64,000 nucleotides of DNA from NCBI GenBank assembly GCA_013388985.1, contig JACAEF010000040.1, forward strand, positions 1-64,000, given 5' to 3'. Below, piece by piece: positions 38,847 to 48,137 of this stretch; position 1 is the first letter of the stretch; every line of letters starts with the position of its first letter. The DNA is from Rhodocyclaceae bacterium (GTDB taxonomy: Bacteria; Pseudomonadota; Gammaproteobacteria; Burkholderiales; Rhodocyclaceae). The notes beneath the pieces were generated by a model. It was not told where the DNA came from and ran no database searches. It saw only the letters and a program-made list of their open reading frames with translations. The position numbers were made by a program, and so were the translations under genes.

Positions 38847-39914
38847 ATGAAGCACATCGTCGACGACGTCCGCATCAAGGAGATCAAGGAGCTTTCCCCG
38901 CCGGGTCACATCCTGCGCGAGTATCCCGCCAGCGAGAAAGCTGCGAAAACGACGTTCGAGGCGCGCGCGGCGATCCATCGCATCCTGCACGGCGCCGACA
39001 GCCGGCTGCTGGTGGTGGTCGGCCCGTGCTCGATCCACGATTTCGACTCGGCGCTCGAATATGCCAAGCGTCTGAAGGCGGAGCACGACCGGCTCAGCGA
39101 CGATCTGCTGATCGTGATGCGGGTGTATTTCGAAAAGCCGCGCACCACGGTGGGCTGGAAGGGCCTGATCAACGATCCGCGCCTCGATGGCAGCTACAAG
39201 ATCAACGAGGGCCTGCGTCTGGCGCGCCGCCTGCTCTGGGAGCTGACCGAGATGGGGCTGCCTTGCGCGACCGAGTTCCTCGACACGATCACGCCGCAAT
39301 ACACCGCCGACCTGATCAGCTGGGGGGCGATCGGCGCGCGCACCACCGAATCGCAGGTGCACCGCGAGCTCGCCTCGGGGCTTTCCTGCCCGGTCGGCTT
39401 CAAGAACGGCACCGACGGCAACATCAAGATCGCCGTCGACGCGATCCGCGCCGCGCAGGCGCCGCACCACTTCCTGTCGGTGACCAAGGCCGGCCATTCG
39501 GCGATCGTGTCGACCAACGGCAACGAGGATTGCCACGTCATCCTGCGCGGCGGCAAGCAGCCGAACTATGATCACGCCAGCATCGATGCCGCCTGCACCG
39601 AGCTCGGCAAGGCCGGCCTGCCGGCGCGGGTGATGGTCGATTTCTCGCACGGCAACAGCCGCAAGGACTTCCGGCGGCAGCTGGAGGTGGCGGCCGATGT
39701 CGCCGCGCAGCTCGCCGCCGGCGAGGAGCGCATCTTCGGCGTGATGATCGAGTCGCACCTCAACGAAGGCCGCCAGGATCTGAAGCCCGGCAAGCCGCTC
39801 GCCTATGGGGTATCGATCACCGACGCCTGCCTGGGCTGGGACGACACCGTCGCCGTGCTCGACCAGCTGGCCGAGGCGGTGAGGCAGCGGCGTGCCGTCA
39901 TCGCCGCGCGTTGA
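38847..39914 (+). CDS. aroG: 3-deoxy-7-phosphoheptulonate synthase, class I
   Basis: First enzyme of the shikimate pathway, joining PEP and erythrose 4-phosphate. The 355 residues match the AroFGH family. Segments seen are VVGPCSIHDFDSALEYA, MRVYFEKPRTTVGWKGLINDPRLDGS, GARTTESQVHRELASGLS, FKNGTDGN and MVDFSHGNSRKDF. A TAGAAT sequence at 38815-38820, 27 bases before the ATG, may be a -10 element. It feeds the trp genes elsewhere in the window. Confidence 0.97.
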   Translation: MKHIVDDVRIKEIKELSPPGHILREYPASEKAAKTTFEARAAIHRILHGADSRLLVVVGPCSIHDFDSALEYAKRLKAEHDRLSDDLLIVMRVYFEKPRTTVGWKGLINDPRLDGSYKINEGLRLARRLLWELTEMGLPCATEFLDTITPQYTADLISWGAIGARTTESQVHRELASGLSCPVGFKNGTDGNIKIAVDAIRAAQAPHHFLSVTKAGHSAIVSTNGNEDCHVILRGGKQPNYDHASIDAACTELGKAGLPARVMVDFSHGNSRKDFRRQLEVAADVAAQLAAGEERIFGVMIESHLNEGRQDLKPGKPLAYGVSITDACLGWDDTVAVLDQLAEAVRQRRAVIAAR

Positions 39915-39959
39915 CGTTCATGGCGACGGCCTCACCTGCCGTTGTCTCACGCTAACCCC

Positions 39960-41480
39960 ATGCCCCTCGTATCCGTCCGCTTCTTCCTCGTTGCCGCCGG
40001 ACTGACGCTCGTCTTCCGCCTCTGGCTGGCCGCCGTGTTGCCGATGACCGGCGACGAGGCGTATTTCTACTGGTGGGGGCGGCTGCCCGACTGGGGCTTC
40101 TACGACCATCCGCCGATGATCGGCTGGTGGCTCGCCGGACTGCTGACGGTGAGCGATGCCGCCTGGTGGCTGCGGCTGCCGCAGATCGTGCAGCCGCTGC
40201 TGCTCGCCCTCGCGGTGCGGTGGGCCTGGCCGCGGCTCTTTCCGCAGGCGCGCGCGCAGCGCGACGGTGTGGCGACGCTGGTGCTGCTCGCGCCGCCGTT
40301 CGTCTGGAACGTGCTGGTCACCACCGATACCGCACTGGTCTATTGCGCGGTGCTGTCGGGACTGGCCTGGCTGCTGGCCGTCCGCGACGATGATTGGCGC
40401 TGGTATCTCGCGGCCGGCCTGCTGCTCGCCGGCGCGGTGCTGTCCAAATATTTCGCCGCGCTGCTCGGTTTCGGTTATCTGGTCGATGTGCTGCGCCGGC
40501 GCAGGGTCGCGGCCTGGCGGGGCTTGCTCATCGTCTATGCCTGCTGCGTTCCGGCGCTGGGGCTGATGGCATGGTGGAACAGCGAACACTGCTGGACGAA
40601 CTATCTGTTCAATTTCGTCAATCGCCACGGTGCGGCGAATACCGGCTTCAACCTGAAGACACCGCTGCTGTATCTGGTGACGCTGCTCTATGTGCTGACG
40701 CCGCCGGCAGTCTGGACGCTGCTGCGGCGCGGCCCAGGGTGCCGTGCCACCAGCGCCGAGTTTGCGATCGAGCGCAGCCTGCTGCTGCTCGCGGCGGTGC
40801 CGCTCATGCTGTTCGCGCTGCTCTCGCTGTTCAAGACCATCGGCCTGCACTGGGTGCTGTCCTTCGTGCCGTTCGCGCTGCTGTTGGCGGTGCGCCGCCT
40901 CGCGCCGCGCGGCCTGGAGAGGCTCGTGCGCTTCTGCGCCGGCTTCGCCGTGCTGCACGTCGCGCTGTTCGTCGTGCTCGCCAGCCTGCCGCTGGAGACC
41001 TGGCGCTCGCTGAGCCTCTATCCGGGCATCGTGTTGACCTATGACGGCCGCGCGCTGGTCGAGCGTGCCGCGCCGGGCGATGCCCTGCTGGCCTCGGATG
41101 GCTATTCGAATGCCGCGATCCTCGGCTACCAGCTGCGCCGCCATGTGCCGGTGTTGGGCATGGGCTCGGGGCATGCGCGTCACGACGACATCCTCACCGA
41201 CTGGCGCCAATTCGATGGCCGCGACATCACCGTGCTGCGCAAGACCGCGCCGAATCCCGGCGAATACGATGGCTGGTTCCGCAGCGTGACGATCGACGGC
41301 TTCGAGCATCGCGGCGCGCGATTCTGGGTGGTGCGCGGCCGGGGCTTCGATTACCCGCGCTATCGTGATACCGTGCTGGCGCAGATCCGCCGCCAGTATT
41401 ACGGCGTGCCCGCCTGGTTGCCGCTTTCCGGCTGTTATTTCTGCGCGCGTTATTTTCCTGATACACCATGCCGCCGTTGA
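39960..41480 (+). CDS. GT39/ArnT-like membrane glycosyltransferase
   Basis: Polytopic membrane protein of 506 residues with about ten to twelve hydrophobic segments. The first periplasmic loop GDEAYFYWWGRLPDWGFYDHPPMIGWW has the catalytic-type acidic pair (DE) of the PMT/ArnT superfamily. Such enzymes move sugars from polyprenyl phosphates to lipid A, glycans or proteins. The next gene is a UbiA-type polyprenyl transferase that could make the donor. ATG 39960 is used; a TTG 18 bases earlier is possible. Confidence 0.8.
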   Translation: MPLVSVRFFLVAAGLTLVFRLWLAAVLPMTGDEAYFYWWGRLPDWGFYDHPPMIGWWLAGLLTVSDAAWWLRLPQIVQPLLLALAVRWAWPRLFPQARAQRDGVATLVLLAPPFVWNVLVTTDTALVYCAVLSGLAWLLAVRDDDWRWYLAAGLLLAGAVLSKYFAALLGFGYLVDVLRRRRVAAWRGLLIVYACCVPALGLMAWWNSEHCWTNYLFNFVNRHGAANTGFNLKTPLLYLVTLLYVLTPPAVWTLLRRGPGCRATSAEFAIERSLLLLAAVPLMLFALLSLFKTIGLHWVLSFVPFALLLAVRRLAPRGLERLVRFCAGFAVLHVALFVVLASLPLETWRSLSLYPGIVLTYDGRALVERAAPGDALLASDGYSNAAILGYQLRRHVPVLGMGSGHARHDDILTDWRQFDGRDITVLRKTAPNPGEYDGWFRSVTIDGFEHRGARFWVVRGRGFDYPRYRDTVLAQIRRQYYGVPAWLPLSGCYFCARYFPDTPCRR

Positions 41481-42343
41481 TCCAGCTGCTCCGTCCGCAC
41501 CAGTGGGTGAAGAACGGCTTCGTGCTGATCGGTCTCCTCTTCGGCCATGCCTGGGCAAACCCGCTGATGCGCGCGCAGGCGCTCACGGCCTTCGTCGCCT
41601 TCTGCCTGATCTCCTCGGCGGTGTATGTGATGAACGACATCGTCGATCGCGAGGCCGACCGGCACCATCCGCAAAAGCGCAATCGACCGCTCGCCAGTGG
41701 CAGGGTCGGCATCGGCGCGGCCAGCGCGCTGGCGCTGCTCTGTCTCGTCGCCGGCCTCGGGCTGGCATTCGGGCTGTTCGGCCTGCCGGCATCCCAGGCG
41801 CCGTGGCTCTTCGTCGCCTATGTGCTGCTGAACGTCGCCTACAGCCTCGGGCTCAAGCATGTGGTGATCCTCGACGTCTTCATCATCGCCGCCGGTTTCA
41901 TGTTGCGTCTCTTCGCCGGCACGCTGGGCATCGGCCTTGCACCCTCGCACTGGCTGGTGCTGTGCGGCCTGATGCTGACGCTGTTCCTCGGCTTCGCCAA
42001 GCGTCGCGCCGAGGTCGATGTGCCGAGCACCGACGCCGTGCCGCATCGGCGGGTGCTGGACCAATATTCGCCCGCGCTGCTCGACCAGTTCACCACGCTG
42101 ACGGCGGGCGCGACGCTGATCACCTACAGCCTCTACACGGTCAGCGAGGAAACCATCGCCCTGCATGGCACGCCATGGCTGATCACCACCGTGCCCTGCG
42201 TCCTCTACGGCCTGCTGCGCTATCTGTACCGCCTGCAGCGCCGGGGCGGCGGCGATCCGGCGCGCGAGGTGCTCTCCGACCCGCATTTGCTGGGTGTCTC
42301 CGCGCTGTGGCTACTGTTGGTCATCTGGCTGTTCTCCGGCTAG
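41468..42343 (+). CDS. UbiA-family prenyltransferase, decaprenyl-phosphate phosphoribosyltransferase-like
   Basis: Membrane protein of 291 residues with about eight to nine segments. The Asp-rich site NDIVDREADRHHPQKRNRPLASG (Asn56, Asp57, Asp60, Asp63) binds the magnesium and the diphosphate donor. The LRPHQWVKNGFVL start and KRNRPLASG pattern match the branch that transfers phosphoribose onto polyprenyl phosphate rather than the ubiquinone enzyme. It overlaps the glycosyltransferase gene by 13 bases, consistent with a lipid-linked pentose pathway. Confidence 0.82.
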   Translation: MPPLIQLLRPHQWVKNGFVLIGLLFGHAWANPLMRAQALTAFVAFCLISSAVYVMNDIVDREADRHHPQKRNRPLASGRVGIGAASALALLCLVAGLGLAFGLFGLPASQAPWLFVAYVLLNVAYSLGLKHVVILDVFIIAAGFMLRLFAGTLGIGLAPSHWLVLCGLMLTLFLGFAKRRAEVDVPSTDAVPHRRVLDQYSPALLDQFTTLTAGATLITYSLYTVSEETIALHGTPWLITTVPCVLYGLLRYLYRLQRRGGGDPAREVLSDPHLLGVSALWLLLVIWLFSG

Positions 42344-42373
42344 AATGTCGTCATTCACCGGACTGACGATGTC

Positions 42374-42913
42374 ATGGATGCCAAGACTGCCGCCGATCCC
42401 TTTGCTGCGCTGCACGCCCTAGGCAACGCGACTGCCCATGTCGATCGCATCATGGCGATCCTCGAACACATCCGCCTGTTCGAGGATTTCACGCGCGCCG
42501 AGATCGAATGGCTGGCGCGCTACATGCGTTGCTACCGCGCCGACATCGGCGTCGAGATCCTGCGCGAGGGCGAGCCGGGCGATTGCATGCTGCTCTTGAT
42601 CGAGGGCAGCGTCGAGATTCTCAAGCGCGGCTATCAGGGGCTGCCGCAGCGGCTGGCCGTCGTCGGTCCCGGCAGGACGCTCGGCGAGATGTCGCTGATC
42701 GACGGCGAGCCGCGCTTCGCCAGCTGCATCACGCTGGCGCCGACTTTGTTCGCGGTGCTCGATCGCGACGGGCTGACGCGCCTGATCGCCGAGCAGCCGA
42801 AGACCGGCATCAAGCTCCTGATGGAGCTCGTGATGCTGCTCAACCAGCGGCTGCGCACCGTGAGCGGCGAGCTGTTGAAATGTCTGGACAATCAACGCTT
42901 ACGCATTCGGTAA
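42374..42913 (+). CDS. Cyclic nucleotide-binding domain protein
   Basis: Protein of 179 residues with one cNMP-binding domain (about 35-150): GVEILREGEPGDCMLLLIEGSVEILKRG and the phosphate-cassette-like GEMSLIDGEPRFASC. No helix-turn-helix or catalytic domain follows; the C terminus is a helix (LLMELVMLLNQRLRTVSGELL). It may be a ligand-sensing adaptor, with partner unknown. TAGAAT at 42342-42347 may be its -10 element. Confidence 0.85.
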   Translation: MDAKTAADPFAALHALGNATAHVDRIMAILEHIRLFEDFTRAEIEWLARYMRCYRADIGVEILREGEPGDCMLLLIEGSVEILKRGYQGLPQRLAVVGPGRTLGEMSLIDGEPRFASCITLAPTLFAVLDRDGLTRLIAEQPKTGIKLLMELVMLLNQRLRTVSGELLKCLDNQRLRIR

Positions 42914-42935
42914 GCGTTGCTTGCGGCGCAGGCTG

Positions 42936-42954
42936 ACTTCGGCATGGCCGAAGT
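42936..42954 (+). terminator. Hairpin between convergent genes
   Basis: Perfect 8-bp stem ACTTCGGC / GCCGAAGT with an ATG loop, 23 bases after the stop of the cyclic-nucleotide-binding gene and before the convergent end of the cobalamin adenosyltransferase gene. No T tract follows, so termination is only suggested. A second weaker dyad (ATCAGCG ... CGCTGAT) lies just downstream. Confidence 0.4.
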
Positions 42955-43000
42955 TAAGCGGAGCGGCCGGAGCCACAATCAGCGCCTGCGCATTCGCTGA

Positions 43001-43552
43001 TCAGGCATTCAGTCCTTTTTGCCACAGCACGTCGCCGTGCCCCGCGTGGTGGTTGAGCCAGCGCGCGAGCACGAACAGCAGATCGGATAGGCGGTTCAGA
43101 TACTGGCGCGCCGGCGCCGAGACGGTCTCCGTTTGCGCCAGCGTCACGACCGCGCGTTCGGCGCGGCGGCAGACGGTGCGCGCGTGATGGGTCAGTGCAG
43201 CGGCACGTGTGCCGCCGGGCAGGATGAATTCCTTGAGCGGCGCGAGCTCGCCATTGAAGCGGTCGATCTCGGTTTCGAGACGCTGCGGCTGGGTCGCTTT
43301 GAGAAACGCGCCACCGGGCACCGAGAGCTCGCCGCCGAGATCGAAGAGATCGTGCTGCACGCCGAGGAGCAGCTTGCGCACTTCGCCGGGCAGCTCTTCG
43401 CACAGCAGCAGGCCGATGACGGCATTCAGTTCATCGACGTCGCCCAAGGCGGCGATGCGCGGCGCATCTTTCGGCACGCGCGTGCCGTCGCCCAATCCGG
43501 TTGTGCCGGCATCGCCGGTGCGGGTGTAGATTTTCGAGAGTCGGTAGCCCAT
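43001..43552 (-). CDS. pduO: Cob(I)alamin adenosyltransferase, PduO type
   Basis: Adenosylates corrinoids to coenzyme B12. The 183 residues show the N-terminal YTRTGDAGTTGLGDGTRVPKDAPRI ATP-binding loop, GDVDELNAVIGLLL and RTVCRRAERAVVTL near the end, all diagnostic of the PduO-type (not CobA). A copy of the dispersed repeat lies 7 bases upstream of its start. No B12 riboswitch is visible. Confidence 0.94.
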   Translation of the reverse strand: MGYRLSKIYTRTGDAGTTGLGDGTRVPKDAPRIAALGDVDELNAVIGLLLCEELPGEVRKLLLGVQHDLFDLGGELSVPGGAFLKATQPQRLETEIDRFNGELAPLKEFILPGGTRAAALTHHARTVCRRAERAVVTLAQTETVSAPARQYLNRLSDLLFVLARWLNHHAGHGDVLWQKGLNA

Positions 43553-43559
43553 GGTCGTG

Positions 43560-43584
43560 AAAGTCGGCGCTGGCGGGACGGCAC
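43560..43584 (-). repeat. Dispersed 25-bp repeat, copy 5 (upstream of pduO)
   Basis: Minus strand reads GTGCCGT, CCC, GCCAGCGCCGACTTT, exact consensus, identical to the copy in the gspC-like gene. Lies in the divergent gap between pduO and psiE, next to the pduO start. Confidence 0.85.
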
Positions 43585-43656
43585 AGTCTACACGCGCGCC
43601 GGCCCCTTTTGCGCTAAAGTGGGCGGCCGGTTGCCAGCGAGATAGACCGATCCGAC

Positions 43657-44106
43657 ATGGACACCCGTTCCCACACCTTCGATCGCCTGCGCCGCGGCTT
43701 CAGCCGCGGTCTCGATTTCGTCGAATATCTCGGCCTGATGGTGATCGGCATCGCCACCACGGTGGCGATGTATCACGAAGTGATGGTGATGGTCGCCGCC
43801 AGCCGGGTGCAGCTGGCCGATCTGCTGTTGATGTTCCTCTACCTCGAAGTGCTGGCCATGATCGGCCAGTATTTCAAGTCCGGCCAGTTGCCGGTGCGAT
43901 TCCCGATGTACATCGCGATCGTGGCCCTGGCGCGCTACCTGATCCTCGACATCAAGGAAATGACCGAATGGCGCATGCTGGCCGTCGCGCTCGCGATCTT
44001 CCTGCTGACGCTCGGCGTGCTGCTGATCCGCTACGGCCATGTGCGCTTCCCATATCGCGAAGACGCCGAAGCGGAGAGCGTGGAAAAGCCCTTCGTGAAG
44101 GAGTGA
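43657..44106 (+). CDS. psiE: PsiE family membrane protein
   Basis: Phosphate-starvation-inducible E family protein of 149 residues with four membrane segments (about 23-45, 55-77, 82-105, 117-137). The segment YLEVLAMIGQYFKSGQLPVRFPMYIAIVALARYLILD is characteristic. The function in any organism is unclear; it precedes the anion transporter cluster and is convergent with the SulP-USP fusion gene. Confidence 0.87.
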   Translation: MDTRSHTFDRLRRGFSRGLDFVEYLGLMVIGIATTVAMYHEVMVMVAASRVQLADLLLMFLYLEVLAMIGQYFKSGQLPVRFPMYIAIVALARYLILDIKEMTEWRMLAVALAIFLLTLGVLLIRYGHVRFPYREDAEAESVEKPFVKE

Positions 44107-44155
44107 GCGCTTCGGCCTGGATGGAGCGGCGCAGCCGTCGGCGTGGCTTAAGGGA

Positions 44156-46744
44156 TCAGGATTGCTTGCTCACCGCCGCGACGAGCGCATCCGGTTCCGG
44201 CGGCCGCTTCACCACCAGCACCGCGCAGGCCAGGCCGCCGACGACGCGGTCGGTGGTCTGGCCGGCGAGCGTGCGGGCGAAGCCCTTGCGCTGATCGTTG
44301 CCGATGACGACGAGATCGGCGCCGATCTCCTGCGCCGTCTCGATGATCGCCTGCTCGGGGGGCTTGGCGACGATGCGGGCCTCGGCGGCGACGCCCTCGA
44401 TTTTCAGCAGGCCGACCTTTTCCGCCAGATCCTCTTCCGCCCGGGCACGATCGGCATCGGTGCTCGCGGCGGCCAGCACGGTCACCGGCAGGGCGGCAGC
44501 CTTGGCGATCTGAGCGGCGACCTCGGTGGCGGTGGCGCTGATCGACGAGCCGTCGCTGGCGACGAGGATGCGGTTGTTGAAGGCCGGCGCCTGCCAGTTG
44601 GCGACGAGCACATGGCAGGGCGACTGGATGAGGATCTGCTGGGCGATGTCGCCGAGCAGACGCTCCTTGATGTCGCCACGCGGCGGCCGGCGGCCGATGA
44701 CGAGGATGTTGCTGTCGGCCTCACGCGCCGCGGTGACCACTTCGGCGACCGGCTGCTTGCCGTAACGCACGTGGGGCTCGCAGGCGACGCCGGCGATGTG
44801 GGCCTTGCGCTCGGCCTGTGCCAGCCGCGCGCGCGCGATCTCGTCGTCGGCCGGCGATTCGACCATGGTCATGATGTCGAGCGTGACACCGAAGTGTCGG
44901 GCCAGCTGGATCGCGATGTCTTCCGGCGCGTGGCTGAATTCGCTGCCGTCGGTGGCCAGCAAGAGGCGCTGGCGGCGGAAGCCGTCGGGCAGGATGCCCT
45001 TGTTGCACTCGCTGAAAATGCGCGTCTTGCAGGTGCGGCAGACGTTCGGGTCGAGCGTCCAGTAGAGCGCGCTGGTGACCTTGGTCATCACCGGGAAGAA
45101 GGCGCCCGGCCCGATCTGGTCGAGATATCCGCCCTGCCGCAGGAGCGCCATGTTGGTCTGGTTGAGCCGGTAGAAATAAAGCCCGCCCCCCAGCCGGCGG
45201 CGGCGGCGCGCCTCCTGGGCGAGCACCTCCGCGCCGGCGATGTCGATGTAGGACAGGCCGGAACAGGTCAGCAGCACCGATTTCTGCAGCGGGTTGTCCT
45301 CGTCGATCTGCTGCAGCACCTGCTGCACATAGCTCGCGGCGCCGAAATAGAGCGAGCCGGTGACGCGCAGGATTCTCAGTTGCGGGCATTCGGGCCGCCC
45401 CTTGGCACGGACGAAGTGATAGGCCCCTTCCTCGGGCGCCGGCACCACCGGGATCATCTCCGGCTTCGAGGTGCGGTAGAGGAACATCAGCAGCGAGAGG
45501 AAGACACCGAGGAAGATGCCGGCTTCGAGGTTGACGAGCGTGCCGACCAACGTCGTGGCGAGGATCGCGCTTTCCGCCTTGCTGGTGTGCCAGATGTGAG
45601 CGATGTGATGGAAATCGATCAGGCCCCAGGCGACCAGGAACAGGATGCCGGCCATCGCGGCGGTGGGGAGATAGGCGGCGAGCGGCGCGACCGCGAGCAG
45701 GATCAGCACCAGCGCCAGCGAGGCGAATACCGAGGCGAGCGGCGTCTTGGCGCCGGCCTCGTAGTTGACGCCGCTGCGGTTGAACGAGCCGGAGGAGGCA
45801 TAGGCCGAGAAGAAGCTGCCGACGATGTTCGACAGCCCCTGGCCGATGAACTCCTGGTTGCCGTCGATGCGCTGCTCCGAGCGCACGGCGATCGCGCGCG
45901 CGATCGAGACGGCCTCGGTGAGCGCCAGCATCGTGATCACCAGCGCCGGCGCGAAGGTGGCCTTGAGCGCGGCGGGCGAGAAGTCGGGCAGCGACAGGGG
46001 CGGCAAGCCGCCGGGCAGCGCGCCGACGGTCCTGATGCCCGTCGCCTCCTGTCCCTGCCAGAGATTGAGCGCCTCGGCGAAGAGCGAGCCGACGATCATC
46101 GCCGCGATCATGTAGGGAATCTTCTTGAAGTATTTCTTGGTCAGGATGCCGGTCGCCAGCGTGACGAGGCTCACGGCCAGCACCCAGGGGTTGATGTCGA
46201 AGAACTGCAAGAAAAGCTGGTGCAGGATCTCGTAGAACGGCGTGCCGCGGGGAATCGTGATGCCGAAAAAGTTTTTCACCTGGCTGGCCGCGATCAGGAT
46301 CGCCGCCCCGGCCGTGAAGCCGATCACTACCGTATGCGAGATGAAATTGACCAGCGCGCCCAGCCGCGCGACCCCCAGGATCAGCTGGAAGACGCCGACC
46401 AGGAAGGTGAGCGTCAGCACCAGCTGGATGTATTGCGGCGAACCCGGTTCGGCGGTGTGCGAGAGCGCGGCGAAGACCGCGATCGAGATCGCGGTCGTCG
46501 GGCCGGAGACGAGATGCCAGGAGGAACCGAACAACGCGCCGACGACCGCCGGCGTCATCGCCGCATAAAGGCCGTATTGCGGCGGCAGGCCGGCGATGAT
46601 CGCGAAGGCGACCCCCTGCGGCAGGACGATCAGGGCGCCGGTGATGCCGGCGATCAGATCATCGCGTAGGGATTTTTTCGTGACCTGGGGCCACCAACGC
46701 AGGAAAGGCAGAAAACGGGCGAGACGGGCGCGCTGGGCTGGCAT
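44156..46744 (-). CDS. SulP anion transporter fused to STAS, Cys cluster and two universal stress domains
   Basis: Fusion of 862 residues. Residues about 1-430 form the SulP membrane domain (LPQGVAFAIIAGLPPQYGLYAAM; EAVSIARAIAVRSEQRIDGNQEFIGQGLSNIVGSFF region), about 455-560 a STAS domain (LLTCSGLSYIDIAGAEVL). C569, C572 and C580 (VCRTCKTRIFSEC) make a small cysteine cluster, followed by USP domain 1 (about 592-725) and USP domain 2 (about 735-850, IVATDG/ILVASDGSS and GNDQRKGFARTLAG nucleotide loops). SulP proteins carry sulfate, bicarbonate or other anions; ATP-binding USP domains and the cysteines suggest control by energy or redox state. The start at 46744 lacks a clear ribosome site. Confidence 0.88.
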   Translation of the reverse strand: MPAQRARLARFLPFLRWWPQVTKKSLRDDLIAGITGALIVLPQGVAFAIIAGLPPQYGLYAAMTPAVVGALFGSSWHLVSGPTTAISIAVFAALSHTAEPGSPQYIQLVLTLTFLVGVFQLILGVARLGALVNFISHTVVIGFTAGAAILIAASQVKNFFGITIPRGTPFYEILHQLFLQFFDINPWVLAVSLVTLATGILTKKYFKKIPYMIAAMIVGSLFAEALNLWQGQEATGIRTVGALPGGLPPLSLPDFSPAALKATFAPALVITMLALTEAVSIARAIAVRSEQRIDGNQEFIGQGLSNIVGSFFSAYASSGSFNRSGVNYEAGAKTPLASVFASLALVLILLAVAPLAAYLPTAAMAGILFLVAWGLIDFHHIAHIWHTSKAESAILATTLVGTLVNLEAGIFLGVFLSLLMFLYRTSKPEMIPVVPAPEEGAYHFVRAKGRPECPQLRILRVTGSLYFGAASYVQQVLQQIDEDNPLQKSVLLTCSGLSYIDIAGAEVLAQEARRRRRLGGGLYFYRLNQTNMALLRQGGYLDQIGPGAFFPVMTKVTSALYWTLDPNVCRTCKTRIFSECNKGILPDGFRRQRLLLATDGSEFSHAPEDIAIQLARHFGVTLDIMTMVESPADDEIARARLAQAERKAHIAGVACEPHVRYGKQPVAEVVTAAREADSNILVIGRRPPRGDIKERLLGDIAQQILIQSPCHVLVANWQAPAFNNRILVASDGSSISATATEVAAQIAKAAALPVTVLAAASTDADRARAEEDLAEKVGLLKIEGVAAEARIVAKPPEQAIIETAQEIGADLVVIGNDQRKGFARTLAGQTTDRVVGGLACAVLVVKRPPEPDALVAAVSKQS

Positions 46745-46862
46745 CGGGGCAGTGGGCTCGGGAAGGGCGGCTGAACTCACGGATATTAGCAGATGGAAAT
46801 GGTTTGCATGATTGACGGAATCGGCCCTGCGGCAGGCTATCGGCAGCTGCGTGAAAGCAATG

Positions 46863-48137
46863 TCAAACGCGAACGTCGTCGTCCGGTGAAGAAAATTCCA
46901 CTCGTGCCATAAAGCCGCCTTCTGGGCGGTTGGCGAGCCGCAGCGTAAAGCCGGAGAGTTCGCAGATGCGGGTGACGAGCGCGAGACCGAGGCCCATGCC
47001 TTGGCTGTCGGGGCCGCGCCAGTGGCGTTGGCAGGCGGTGGCAAGCGCTTCTTCGCTCATTCCCGGCCCATCGTCGGCGACGATCAGATGCCCGGCGGTC
47101 AGCTCGACCTCGACGCGGCTGCGGGCATGGGCGCAGGCATTGCGCAGCAAGTTGCCGAACAGGATGATGAACAGGGGGGCGGCCAGCGGCAGGGTAAGGG
47201 GAGCGGCGAGATCGAGCCCGACGCTGATGCCGCGTTCCCCGCACTGGGTGTGCAGCCGTTCCGCGGTCTCGCGCGCGAGCGCGGCGGCTTCGCACTGGCC
47301 GGAGGCCGTTTCCTCGCGCGCGAGCAGCAAGAGCGCGTCGATGAGCTCGGCCATGCGTCGGGCGGCATGCTGGACGCGTGCGGCGCGCTCGCGCTGTTTC
47401 GCGGCGAGCGTCGCGTCGCCGGCCAATAATTCCGCGGCGCCCTGGATCACGGCCAGCGGCGTGCGCAGTTCGTGGCTGACATCGGCGGTGAAGGCGCGCT
47501 CGCGGGCGATGAACTGGTTGATGCGCGTGGAGAAATGGGCGAACGCCGTCGCGAGCTGCTTGAGCTCGTCATCCGGAACGTCGGCGGGCGTGAGCACGGG
47601 CGGCCGTTCGGGATCGGCCGTGGCGATGGCCTCGGCAAGCCGCGAGACGGGCGCCAGCGCGCGCCCCGCCAGCCACCAGGCGCCCATCAGCACGATCAGG
47701 GTGACGGCCCCCGCGCCGCCCGCCAGCCAGGCGAGGAAGCGTGCCTCGCGCCGCTTCTGGCGGGTTTCGTCGAACAGGATCACATAGCGCCAGCCATTGC
47801 GTTCTTCGATGGCGACGCGATAGGGCGTGTCCCCGGAGACGATCTCATGCCGTCCGACAGGAAGATCACGCACGTTCTCGGGCTGGCGGGGATCCTTCTC
47901 ACCACGAGGGGCGACGAATCCCTCGAGACCGACGGCCGCCGGCGGCAACGAGGCCGGATTGCGCCCGTGGCGGGCGATGTAATCCTCGATTTCGGCCGTG
48001 AGCGTCTGGTCCATCAGCCGCCGGGCGACGTCGTGGGCGCCGTAGGCGATGGCCAACGACAATGCGGTCACGACCAGCGCGCCGAGACCGGCGAAAGCGA
48101 GCGCCAGCCGGCTGCGCAGGCTAAGCCGGCGAGTCAT
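46863..48137 (-). CDS. Sensor histidine kinase (OmpR-system partner)
   Basis: Membrane kinase of 424 residues with membrane segments at about 11-33 and 136-156, a periplasmic loop of about 100 residues between, HAMP domain, HisKA box ADVSHELRTPLAVIQGAAELL (His222) and a HATPase domain with NLLRNACAHA, DDGPGMSEE and GLGLALV. The start ATG 48137 overlaps the end of the response-regulator gene by 17 bases. It sits between two USP-fused transporter genes and is a candidate regulator of them. Confidence 0.92.
   Translation of the reverse strand: MTRRLSLRSRLALAFAGLGALVVTALSLAIAYGAHDVARRLMDQTLTAEIEDYIARHGRNPASLPPAAVGLEGFVAPRGEKDPRQPENVRDLPVGRHEIVSGDTPYRVAIEERNGWRYVILFDETRQKRREARFLAWLAGGAGAVTLIVLMGAWWLAGRALAPVSRLAEAIATADPERPPVLTPADVPDDELKQLATAFAHFSTRINQFIARERAFTADVSHELRTPLAVIQGAAELLAGDATLAAKQRERAARVQHAARRMAELIDALLLLAREETASGQCEAAALARETAERLHTQCGERGISVGLDLAAPLTLPLAAPLFIILFGNLLRNACAHARSRVEVELTAGHLIVADDGPGMSEEALATACQRHWRGPDSQGMGLGLALVTRICELSGFTLRLANRPEGGFMARVEFSSPDDDVRV

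Noticed and set aside
42727-42750. Possible eleventh copy of the dispersed repeat in the cyclic-nucleotide-binding gene
   Set aside because: Only GCGCCGACTTTG matches; the GTGCCGT half and GCCA are missing, so it may be chance.
43001-43584. Cobalamin riboswitch upstream of pduO
   Set aside because: The gap holds only the dispersed repeat and no B12-box-like conserved sequence.
44162-46669. 835-residue plus-strand open frame across the SulP-USP gene
   Set aside because: Antisense shadow rich in Arg, Asp and Gly; the opposite strand encodes obvious membrane and USP domains.
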